NCBI GenBank assembly: GCA_028280915.1
Contig: JANQKX010000330.1
Coordinates: 1-21,402 of the forward strand
Reading direction: 5' to 3'
Length of the DNA: 21,402 nucleotides
From: Kiloniellaceae bacterium
Lineage (GTDB): Bacteria; Pseudomonadota; Alphaproteobacteria; Kiloniellales; Kiloniellaceae
Position 1 is the first letter of the stretch; each line of letters begins with the position of its first letter. Under the pieces are notes generated by a model that did not search any database, had not been told where the DNA came from, and saw only the letters and a program-made list of their open reading frames with translations. Shown here one piece after another: positions 14,723-21,402 of the stretch. Made by a program: the position numbers and the translations under genes.

Positions 14723-16306
14723 TTATTGTGCCCCCAGCGTCTGCTCCAGGCGCCCCATCACCTGATCCACGCTAAAGCTAGCAGCCTTTTGACGCGGCGG
14801 AAACTCCTCGAAACTGGTAAGGAAATTGCCCACGTAGGCCTGGGCCGGCACAAAGACAAAGGCCCGGTCAATCACCCAATCATAGTAGGTATTGGAGGTG
14901 ATCTGCGCCCGCTCATAAGGATCGCGGCGCAGATTGAAGAGCAGTGGCACCCGCAGCGGCGTGAAGGGATTGGCCCAAATCTTCAAGGTACCCGGCGTCC
15001 GCTGCTCCATGAATATGACTTTCCAATCGTGGTAGCGCAGCGCTGTCAAATCCCCGTCGTCGGAAAAATAAAAGATCTCGTCGCGGGGCGTTTCCTCTTC
15101 TTGCCCGGTGAGGTAGGGCAGGAAGTTATAGCCGTCCAGGTGCACCCGGTAGTCCCGGCCGATGGCCGAGACGCCCCCATCGCTGACCAATTGTTCCTTG
15201 ATGTCCGGGGCACCCGCGGCCGCCAGCAGGGTCGGCAGCCAATCCATATGGTGCATGATCTCGTTGGAGACCGAGCCGGCTTCGATCTTGCCGGGCCAGC
15301 GCACCATCGCGGGCACCCGCCAGCCCCCTTCCCAGTTGGTGTTCTTCTCGCCGCGGAAGGGCGTGGCCGCCGCATCGGGCCAGGTGTTGTAGTGGGGCCC
15401 GTTATCGGTGGAATAAAACACGATGGTATTATCGGCCAGGCCCAGCTCGTCGATCTTGTCCAGCAAAAGCCCCACGTGCATGTCGTGCTCCACCATGCCG
15501 TCGGCGTATTCATCCTGCCCGGAAATGCCGCGCAGTTCGTCCTTCACATGAGTGCGGAAATGCATGCGGGTGCCGTTCCACCACATGAAGAAGGGCTGTT
15601 CCTCGCGGGCCTGGCGCTCCATGAAGTCGATGGCCGCGATGACGGTCTCATCATCCACGGTTTCCATGCGCTTGCGGGTCAGCGGCCCGGTATCCTCGAT
15701 GGGACCACCGGCAAAGGACTTGATGACACCGCGGGGGCCGAAGCGATCGCGAAAGGCCGGGTCCTTGGGATAGTCCTCGTTTTCCGGCTCTTCCTCGGCG
15801 TTGAGGTGATAGAGGTTGCCGAAAAACTCGTCGAAGCCGTGGTTGGTGGGCAGATGCTCATCCCGATCGCCCAAGTGGTTTTTGCCGAATTGGCCGGTGA
15901 CGTAGCCCTGTTCCTTCAACAGACCGGCGATCGTCGGATCTTCCGCGCGCATGCCCAGTTCCGCCCCGGGCAGACCCACCTTGGACAGGCCGGTGCGATA
16001 GACGCTTTGCCCGGTGATGAAGGAGGACCGACCCGCCGTGCAGGACTGTTCCCCGTAATAGTCGGTGAACATCATGCCTTCCTTGGCGATCCGATCGATG
16101 TTGGGCGTGTTGTAACCGACCAATCCAAACGTATAGGCCGAGATGTTGGAAATGCCGATATCGTCACCCCAAATGACCACGATGTTGGGCTTTTGATCCT
16201 GCGCGCTGACGCTCGTGACGGGCAGAACCGCCATCACAAAGATCCCCATGGCGGCCATGCCTTTTCGCAGAGAGAATAAACCGATCCTTCCAAAAAAACT
16301 TTCCAT
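14723..16306 (-). CDS. Periplasmic arylsulfatase-family sulfatase (formylglycine, Cys type)
   Basis: This 527-residue exported alkaline-phosphatase-superfamily sulfatase hydrolyses sulfate esters. The signal peptide ends near VSA (35). Metal ligands are visible in VIWGDDIG (44-51) and STDNGPHYN. The sulfatase signature is CTAGR (89-93), in which C89 would be converted to formylglycine. The position usually held by Pro is Ala, which is common in this branch. Maturation needs a formylglycine-generating enzyme or anaerobic sulfatase-maturating enzyme, which is not in the window. ATG 16306 is preceded by GCGGAAAC; M17 is a possible alternative. It is first in the minus-strand run sulfatase, HAD phosphatase, rhodanese. 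It may scavenge sulfate from organic sulfate esters; the natural substrate is unknown. Family assignment is secure. Confidence 0.94.
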   Translation of the reverse strand: MESFFGRIGLFSLRKGMAAMGIFVMAVLPVTSVSAQDQKPNIVVIWGDDIGISNISAYTFGLVGYNTPNIDRIAKEGMMFTDYYGEQSCTAGRSSFITGQSVYRTGLSKVGLPGAELGMRAEDPTIAGLLKEQGYVTGQFGKNHLGDRDEHLPTNHGFDEFFGNLYHLNAEEEPENEDYPKDPAFRDRFGPRGVIKSFAGGPIEDTGPLTRKRMETVDDETVIAAIDFMERQAREEQPFFMWWNGTRMHFRTHVKDELRGISGQDEYADGMVEHDMHVGLLLDKIDELGLADNTIVFYSTDNGPHYNTWPDAAATPFRGEKNTNWEGGWRVPAMVRWPGKIEAGSVSNEIMHHMDWLPTLLAAAGAPDIKEQLVSDGGVSAIGRDYRVHLDGYNFLPYLTGQEEETPRDEIFYFSDDGDLTALRYHDWKVIFMEQRTPGTLKIWANPFTPLRVPLLFNLRRDPYERAQITSNTYYDWVIDRAFVFVPAQAYVGNFLTSFEEFPPRQKAASFSVDQVMGRLEQTLGAQ

Positions 16307-16608
16307 GTTTCCGCTCGCCTTTTGTTGTTGCGCCAGCCTTTAACTTGATCTGGGTAAATTTGAAGCAGGCATCAAAAAATGTCTTCCATAACGATGGTAG
16401 GCAGAGGGAAAAAGGGGCGCCAATCCCGCATCGAAAAATTTTATTCAAGCTTCGCGAGAAAACAATCATGTCCGCTTCGTCAAAGAATTTATCTTCTGAA
16501 TGTCCCAAGTATTGATCCAAGCAAGCGTAAAGATCGTAACAAAAGATGGCATGGGGCGAACCGAGAAAAATTTAACATGTCCCGGAAAAATGAAAGAACG
16601 GTAAGGTT
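16307..16608. promoter_or_regulatory. AT-rich divergent intergenic region (sulfatase / histidine phosphatase)
   Basis: A 302-bp gap, clearly richer in A and T than its surroundings, lies between two divergently transcribed genes. It must carry both promoters. TTGATC at 16512-16517 is a possible -35 for the + strand gene, but no matching -10 is clear. Short frames cross it without recognisable content. I see no convincing operator, RNA gene or repeat. Confidence 0.55.
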
Positions 16609-17205
16609 ATGTTCAACCTGGGGAATCCGCGCCCCTTGAGCGCATTGTTCACGCTCTGGCTCTTGGCCGGGGTCACTGTGCTGGCCACGCCTTCGCAGGC
16701 CGCTGGCGACGACGGGCTGTGGCAGGCCATCAACACCCCCGGCCATGTGGTCATCATGCGCCACGCCCTGGCGCCGGGCACGGGGGACCCCGCCAACTTC
16801 AAGCTTGGTGACTGCGGTACCCAACGCAATCTCTCGGATGAAGGACGAGACCAGGCACGGTCGATCGGCCTAGGTTTTCGCCAAGCCGGCATGGACCAAG
16901 CCCGGGTCTTTACCAGCCAATGGTGCCGCTGCCGGGACACGGCGGCGCTTCTGGACTTGGGGCCGGTAGAAGAACATCCCGTGCTAAACTCCTTTTTCGC
17001 CACGCCTGAAGATGGCCCGTCTCAGACCGAAGCTTTGCGTAGATGGCTGGCGGAGCAAGACCTGACCACTCCCCTGCTCCTGGTCACCCATCAGGTCAAC
17101 ATCACCGCGCTCACCGGTGTCTTTCCCGCCTCGGGCGAAATGGTTATCCTCAAGCGGGAGACGGATGGGACCTTGACCTTGGTAGGAACCCTTGCCACGC
17201 GATAA
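16609..17205 (+). CDS. Exported histidine phosphatase (phosphoglycerate mutase/SixA-like)
   Basis: This 198-residue protein has a signal peptide (hydrophobic residues 10-30, cleavage near SQA/AAG). It has the histidine phosphatase fold. The phospho-accepting histidine is H52 in IMRHALAPG (49-57), an RHA variant of the usual RHG. Further phosphate-pocket residues are R107 or R109 in SQWCRCRDTA and H161 in LLLVTHQVN. Length fits the small SixA-like and exported branch-1 groups. ATG 16609 has TAAGG just upstream. It is divergent from the sulfatase, and its end overlaps the likely start of the TspO gene by 14 nt, so the two are probably co-transcribed. The substrate is unknown. Confidence 0.88.
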   Translation: MFNLGNPRPLSALFTLWLLAGVTVLATPSQAAGDDGLWQAINTPGHVVIMRHALAPGTGDPANFKLGDCGTQRNLSDEGRDQARSIGLGFRQAGMDQARVFTSQWCRCRDTAALLDLGPVEEHPVLNSFFATPEDGPSQTEALRRWLAEQDLTTPLLLVTHQVNITALTGVFPASGEMVILKRETDGTLTLVGTLATR

Positions 17206-17725
17206 ATCCAGCATGCACGTCGAACAGGGACCGCGCCTCGGCACCTGGCGGGACCCGGTGGGCCTTTTTGCCTTCCTGGCCATCTGCGCCCTTGTGGCTG
17301 CCTTCGGCGGCATGATCACCAGCGCCTCGGTGACGACCTGGTATCCCACCTTGCAAAAGCCGGCCCTGAACCCGCCCGACTGGGTCTTCGGGCCGGTCTG
17401 GACCCTTCTCTATGCCATGATGGCCGTGGCGGCCTGGCGGGTCTGGCGCCGGCCGGCCAGCCGGATGCGGCGCATCGCGCTCTATTTCTTTTTCATCCAA
17501 CTGGCGTTGAACCTGCTGTGGAGCTACTTGTTTTTCGGCCAGCAAGCCCTTTTTTGGGCCACGATCGAGATCGTCGTACTTCTGGCCGCGATCATCGCCA
17601 CCACCGGCCTTTTCTTGACCCAGGAACGTTTGGCCGGCTGGTTGCTCGTGCCCTACATCCTTTGGGTCGCCTTCGCCAGCTACCTCACCTATGCCATTTG
17701 GGTGCTGAACCCGCCGGTGACATAA
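17192..17725 (+). CDS. tspO: TspO/MBR-family integral membrane protein
   Basis: Five hydrophobic segments and the motif WYPTLQKPALNPPDW followed by VFGPVWTLLYAMM identify the TspO/peripheral benzodiazepine receptor family. These are inner- or outer-membrane proteins that bind tetrapyrroles and act as stress or light/oxygen regulators in alphaproteobacteria. The length (177 residues from TTG 17192, or 170 from ATG 17213) is normal. TTG 17192 has TAGGA a few nt upstream and overlaps the phosphatase gene. ATG 17213 has no visible SD. The gene ends 7 nt from the end of the convergent TRAP permease gene. A direct role with its neighbours is not evident. Confidence 0.92.
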   Translation: MPRDKSSMHVEQGPRLGTWRDPVGLFAFLAICALVAAFGGMITSASVTTWYPTLQKPALNPPDWVFGPVWTLLYAMMAVAAWRVWRRPASRMRRIALYFFFIQLALNLLWSYLFFGQQALFWATIEIVVLLAAIIATTGLFLTQERLAGWLLVPYILWVAFASYLTYAIWVLNPPVT

Positions 17726-17732
17726 ATTGTAG

Positions 17733-19988
17733 TCACTGGCCGTAGATCACCTGCGGCAGCCACAAGGCGATCTGCGGGAAGAGGAACACCAGGGTGAGGC
17801 CGATCAGCTGGATCACCATGAACTGCATCATGCCGTAATAGATGTCCTTCAAATCCCACTCGGGCACCACGCCTTTCAGGAAATAGGCGGAGAGCGCCAC
17901 CGGCGGACTGAGCCACGCGGTCTGCAGATTCACGGCAACCAGGATGCCGAACCACGTCAGGTTAATCCCCAGCTGGTCGAGTGCAGGAATCAAGATCGGG
18001 ATGATGATCAAGACGATGGGCACCCACTCCAGGGGCCAGCCCAGCAGGAATATCAGGGCCATGATAATGATCAGCACCAAGGTCGCCGACAGCTCCCAGG
18101 TCAGCAGCAACTCCGTCAGCATGGTGGGCGTGCCCAGGCGCGAGAAGACGGCGCCGAAGAAGTTGGACGCGGCCACCAGGAACAGGATCAGGACGCTGAT
18201 CTCCAAGGTCTTGATCAGGGCCGTATAGAAGCTCTTGAGGGTCAGCTTGCGATAGACCAGGGACAGGAGAATGGCCCCGAAGGCACCGCAGCCGGCCCCT
18301 TCCGTGGGCGTGGCCCAACCGAACAATATGGAGCCCAGGGCAAAGGCCACCAGGGCCGAGGGCGGCACCAGCCCCATGAAAAACTCGTACCACAGATCGG
18401 AAAAATAAAATCCGCGGGGCTTGGCCGCGCGCACCCAGCGGGCGCCGGCCAGCATGATGCCGGCCCAGGCCAGGGGAATAATGATCCACGACAAGGGGAA
18501 CAGCCCGGTCAAGCTCCCCGCCAGCCCCAGCACGATGAGGGTGAAGAGGGTCAGGATGGAGCCGATAACCAGCACCGCCTCCAGCCAATAATAGGGCGAG
18601 GTCTTGGGCTGTTCCGCCGGCGGCAGGATCGGCCCCAGGGACGGGTTCATCCAGCAGCGCACCAGGGCATAGGCGGCATAGAGGCTAGCCAGCATGATGC
18701 CGGGAATGATGGCGGCGGAAAACAAATCGGTCACCGGCACTTCCAGCACCGGCCCCATGACCACCAGCATGATCGAGGGCGGGATCAAAATGCCCAGAGT
18801 GCCGCCGGCGGTGATGGTGCCGGCCGCCAGCTGCACGTTATAGCCCGAGCGGTTCATGGTCTTGGCCGCCATTATGCCCAGGATGGTCACCGAGGCGCCG
18901 ACGATCCCCGTGGCCGCGGCGAAGATGGTGGAAACGAAGAGCACCGCCAGGTAGAGCGCGCCGCGGGTGCGGGACAGCATGAGCTGGACCGAGGTAAAGA
19001 GCCGCTCCATCAGCCCCGCCTGCTCCATCATGATGCCCATGAAGACGAAGAGGGGCACCGCCGCCAGGGTCTGCTCCAGCATCACGTTGTTGAACTGCAA
19101 GGTCTGCAGGTAAAACACCAAACGCCCGCCGAAGCCCCAGGCGCCGAATACAAAGCCCAGGAAGATCAGGGTAAAGGAAATGGGAAAGCCGACAAAAATC
19201 GCGAACAGCATGACCGCGATCATCAAGATGCCGATCCACTCGGGCGCGATGGCGCCGAAGCCCGAGCCACTCACCAGGCTGGACCACCAGGATCCAAAGG
19301 GCAGGATGGCGGGAAAAAAGGCGCTGACGAAAATGACCGCCAAGATCGCCAGGTAATAGGGCAGGAGCCGGACAAAAAAGCTCTCCCGCTCCTCGCCCAT
19401 GTTGTAAAAGCACTTAAACAGTTCGGAGATGCCCTGCATGAGCAAGAACAAGGCGCCCAGGGGCATGGCCGTGCGCGCCGGCGCCAGGGGCGCCATCAGG
19501 GTGGTATCCATGGAGCGTTCCCAGGACAGCCAGGCGTCGATGGTGTAGTCCAGGGAAATCCAAAAAAAGAACAGCATGGCCGGGAAGTAAAACAGCAGAT
19601 AGAGTGCCGCATCCAAGGTGGCCTGGTTTTCCTTTTTCCAATTGCGGTACAAAAAATCCGCGCGGATATGAACGCCGCGCATCAAGGCATAACCGGCCCC
19701 CAGCATGAAAAGGGCGCCGGCGAACATGCGGCTGGTGTCATAGGCCCAGCTGGTCGGCGCGATGAACAGCTTGCGGGCCACCACCTCGTAAACCATGGCC
19801 GCGATCACCGGCAACAGCATCAGACAGGTGATGCGCCCGACCCAAAGGTTGGTGCGGTCGATGAAGCTGACCACGGGCCGCATCCACGGCGTCATATCCT
19901 TGGGCGTATGTCCCGGTTCGCCGGCCCGCCGCTCGGCGATCAGCTCGTCGGTGATGTCCAGTTGTTCGTTTTCGTTTTTGTCGGACAC
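17733..19988 (-). CDS. dctQM: TRAP transporter fused small-large permease (DctQ-DctM)
   Basis: This 751-residue inner-membrane protein imports a carboxylate-type ligand using an ion gradient. Residues about 45-200 form the DctQ four-helix part (YEVVARKLFIAPTSW near 67-81). A hydrophobic linker (208-231) leads into the DctM part (about 250-745), with GFPISFTLIFLG, LGILIPPSIMLVVMGP, GWATPTEGAGCGAFGA and NLQTAWLSPPVALSAYFLKG. DctM is longer than usual because of an extra hydrophobic stretch before the GWATPTEG region, as in the mannitol/chloroaromatic (FcbT3-like) group. The frame is open to 20129, but GTG 19988 has GGAGGGA close upstream and starts a normal polar N-terminus (SDKNENEQ). It lies 208 nt downstream of dctP on the same strand. 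Confidence 0.93.
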   Translation of the reverse strand: MSDKNENEQLDITDELIAERRAGEPGHTPKDMTPWMRPVVSFIDRTNLWVGRITCLMLLPVIAAMVYEVVARKLFIAPTSWAYDTSRMFAGALFMLGAGYALMRGVHIRADFLYRNWKKENQATLDAALYLLFYFPAMLFFFWISLDYTIDAWLSWERSMDTTLMAPLAPARTAMPLGALFLLMQGISELFKCFYNMGEERESFFVRLLPYYLAILAVIFVSAFFPAILPFGSWWSSLVSGSGFGAIAPEWIGILMIAVMLFAIFVGFPISFTLIFLGFVFGAWGFGGRLVFYLQTLQFNNVMLEQTLAAVPLFVFMGIMMEQAGLMERLFTSVQLMLSRTRGALYLAVLFVSTIFAAATGIVGASVTILGIMAAKTMNRSGYNVQLAAGTITAGGTLGILIPPSIMLVVMGPVLEVPVTDLFSAAIIPGIMLASLYAAYALVRCWMNPSLGPILPPAEQPKTSPYYWLEAVLVIGSILTLFTLIVLGLAGSLTGLFPLSWIIIPLAWAGIMLAGARWVRAAKPRGFYFSDLWYEFFMGLVPPSALVAFALGSILFGWATPTEGAGCGAFGAILLSLVYRKLTLKSFYTALIKTLEISVLILFLVAASNFFGAVFSRLGTPTMLTELLLTWELSATLVLIIIMALIFLLGWPLEWVPIVLIIIPILIPALDQLGINLTWFGILVAVNLQTAWLSPPVALSAYFLKGVVPEWDLKDIYYGMMQFMVIQLIGLTLVFLFPQIALWLPQVIYGQ

Positions 19989-20130
19989 AGGTCCCTCCCC
20001 CGACTCAGCCCACCTGCGCGCACGCTGTTTTGTTTTTCGGGCCGGCTTCGACCCCTTCCGCGCGACATTCCTTGCCGATCCTTCGCCTTTTCTTGCGATC
20101 AAAGACAAAGCGGGCCCAGCCGGGCCCAAT

Positions 20131-20166
20131 AGCAGCGGGCGGCGGCAAGGGGCCGCCCGCCATGCT
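20131..20166 (-). promoter_or_regulatory. GC-rich hairpin between dctP and dctQM
   Basis: A perfect 9-bp stem (GCGGGCGGC with GCCGCCCGC, 8-nt loop) is extended by AGCA/TGCT. It starts 30 nt past the dctP stop. A second short hairpin, GGGCCC-AGCC-GGGCCC, follows at 20112-20127. No T-run follows. Such structures between a binding-protein gene and its permease commonly protect the upstream message and lower permease expression; that role is inferred. Confidence 0.6.
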
Positions 20167-20196
20167 AAAGGCTCTCACACTTCACACGAAGAAATT

Positions 20197-21312
20197 CTAC
20201 TCTTTGAGGCTATCCGCGAAGGCCTTGCCGAGGGCCGCGTTGGACGCCTGAGCGCCGGCCCAGAAAGGCACCGCCACCTCGGCGAATGCCTTCTGGCTGT
20301 TCCAAACCTCGGCGAAGAACTCGTTTTCCGCCGCGTTTTTCTCCAAGGACGCCCGCGCCGCGTTCATGTAGGCCGGGAAATAGTCGGCCGGGGTATCGTG
20401 CAGGATCACCCCATGGTTTTCCGTCAGGTCCTTCAGAGCCTTGCCGTTCTCATAGATGCGATAGGACATGGCCTTGGACAGGGAAGCGTTGGCCGCCACT
20501 TCAATGGCCTTTTTCTCGAAGTCGGACAGGGAATTGTAAACATCCTTGTTGATGTAGAGATCCGCGTTCACGACCACCTGGTGCAGCCCTTGCAGGTAAT
20601 AGTGCTTCAGCACCTTCTGGAAGCCGAACACGCTATCGGGCTTGGGACAGCACCATTCCGCCGCGTCGATGGTGCCCTTTTCCAAGGCCGGCAGGATGTC
20701 ACCGCCGCCCATGGCCACCGAAGCCACGCCGATGTCGTCATAGGTCTGGCCGGGAATACCGGGGGGCGTGCGGAATCGATACTTGCGGAAGTCGTCCATG
20801 GAGGTGATGGGCTCCTTAAACCAGCCCAGGGCTTCCGGGCCCACGGGCTGCAGCATGAAGCCTTTTACGTTCATGCCCATTTCGTCCCACAAACGGTCAT
20901 AGAGTTCCTTGCCGCCGCCGTACTGGAACCAGGACAAAAAGGCGATGTTGTCGATGCCCACGCCGGCGCCGGCCACGGGCGAACCGAACAGCATGGCCGC
21001 CGGGTGCTTGCCCGACCAATAGTGGGTCCAGGCGAAACCGCCGTCGATCAGCCCCTTGTCCACCGCGTCCAGGGTCTCCTTCACACCGACCACGGCGCCG
21101 GCCGGCAGGATCTCGAACTTAACCTCGCCGTTGGTCAGATCTTCCACGTCCTGGGCGAATTCCTTGAGCATGGTGACTTCGTCGGCTTTGGCGGGGATCA
21201 CGGATTGAACCCGAATGACCTTTTCGGCCTGCGCCGACAGCGGCGCCAAAAGCATCGCACCGCCAAGGGCCAGAAACGTGGCACTCTTTGTTAGTTTCGT
21301 TACGATTGACAT
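20197..21312 (-). CDS. dctP: TRAP transporter substrate-binding protein (DctP, mannitol/chloroaromatic type)
   Basis: This 371-residue periplasmic binding protein delivers ligand to the DctQM permease. The signal peptide is cleaved after AQA (29). The mature protein shows DctP features: VIPAKADEVTMLKEFAQDVE, LPAGAVVGVKETLDAVDKG, FRKYRFRTPPG (with the arginine that normally grips a ligand carboxylate) and the FcbT1-like segment GTIDAAEWCCPKPDSVFGF. The last places it in the COG4663 group together with 2-oxo-acid binders such as TakP. ATG 21312 follows GGGAGGAA. It heads the visible TRAP operon. The adjacent CC in the ligand region is unusual. A carboxylate or 2-oxo acid ligand is likely, but the exact compound is unknown. 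Confidence 0.93.
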   Translation of the reverse strand: MSIVTKLTKSATFLALGGAMLLAPLSAQAEKVIRVQSVIPAKADEVTMLKEFAQDVEDLTNGEVKFEILPAGAVVGVKETLDAVDKGLIDGGFAWTHYWSGKHPAAMLFGSPVAGAGVGIDNIAFLSWFQYGGGKELYDRLWDEMGMNVKGFMLQPVGPEALGWFKEPITSMDDFRKYRFRTPPGIPGQTYDDIGVASVAMGGGDILPALEKGTIDAAEWCCPKPDSVFGFQKVLKHYYLQGLHQVVVNADLYINKDVYNSLSDFEKKAIEVAANASLSKAMSYRIYENGKALKDLTENHGVILHDTPADYFPAYMNAARASLEKNAAENEFFAEVWNSQKAFAEVAVPFWAGAQASNAALGKAFADSLKE

Positions 21313-21356
21313 GTGTTCCTCCCAAAAGGTGATGCCTTCATCTGTTTTTCCGAGAT

Positions 21357-21383
21357 CCCCGCCAACGAAGGCGACTGGCGGGG
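21357..21383. repeat. Inverted repeat upstream of dctP
   Basis: CCCCGCCA (21357-21364) and TGGCGGGG (21376-21383) form a perfect 8-bp stem with an 11-nt loop, 45 bp before the dctP start. It may be a leader hairpin, an operator or the end of an upstream transcript; there is no T-run on either side. Confidence 0.55.
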
Positions 21384-21402
21384 CAATCGGTTAGTCAGTC
21401 GT

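Noticed and set aside
14726..16279. A 517-codon + strand frame opposite the sulfatase
   Set aside because: No domain or SD was seen, while the minus strand has the complete sulfatase motifs and signal peptide.
1..21402. CRISPR array, tRNA, rRNA, phage or insertion sequence
   Set aside because: No regularly spaced repeats with unique spacers, no cloverleaf or rRNA sequence, and no transposase or integrase gene were found by reading both strands.

Overview
The window is 21.4 kb of GC-rich bacterial DNA. It has strong Shine-Dalgarno (SD) sequences, frequent GTG and TTG starts, Liv-type ABC and TRAP transporters, and a trimethylamine-dehydrogenase-type flavoprotein. Together these suggest an alphaproteobacterium, possibly of the Rhodospirillales or a related marine/soil lineage. 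That placement is inferred from gene content and style; there is no rRNA or other marker gene in the window.

Left part (1-11131), an apparent amine or amide uptake and breakdown locus. Reading leftwards are a fused LivM-LivG permease/ATPase, a periplasmic substrate-binding protein and the start of LivF. Divergent from them is an RpiR-family regulator whose start codon lies inside a TGTAA-N6-TTACA inverted repeat. On the + strand the regulator is followed by five closely packed enzyme genes: a glutamine-synthetase-like (gamma-glutamyl ligase) protein, a metal-dependent amidohydrolase, an isochorismatase-type cysteine hydrolase, a class III PLP aminotransferase and a 685-residue TMADH/histamine-dehydrogenase-like FMN/4Fe-4S enzyme. 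The ligase and amidohydrolase pair is the two-gene equivalent of the fused eukaryotic FluG/NodGS protein. The flavoenzyme keeps its FMN-linking cysteine and catalytic residues but has acidic residues at two of the three aromatic-box positions. This points to an amine other than trimethylamine. A three-copy 17-bp tandem repeat precedes the flavoenzyme gene.

Middle part (11233-17205), a group of exported hydrolases: 5'-nucleotidase (+), rhodanese (-), HAD phosphatase (-), Cys-type sulfatase (-) and histidine phosphatase (+). Each has a signal peptide or leader. Two neighbouring palindromic elements with the same TAGAGC/GCTCTA ends follow the nucleotidase, and the first one supplies its stop codon. 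A 302-bp AT-rich gap separates the divergent sulfatase and histidine phosphatase genes.

Right part (17192-21402): a TspO/MBR membrane protein (+) overlaps the histidine phosphatase gene and converges on a TRAP transporter (-). The TRAP system has a DctP binding protein of the mannitol/chloroaromatic type and a fused DctQ-DctM permease. A GC-rich hairpin lies in the gap between these two genes.
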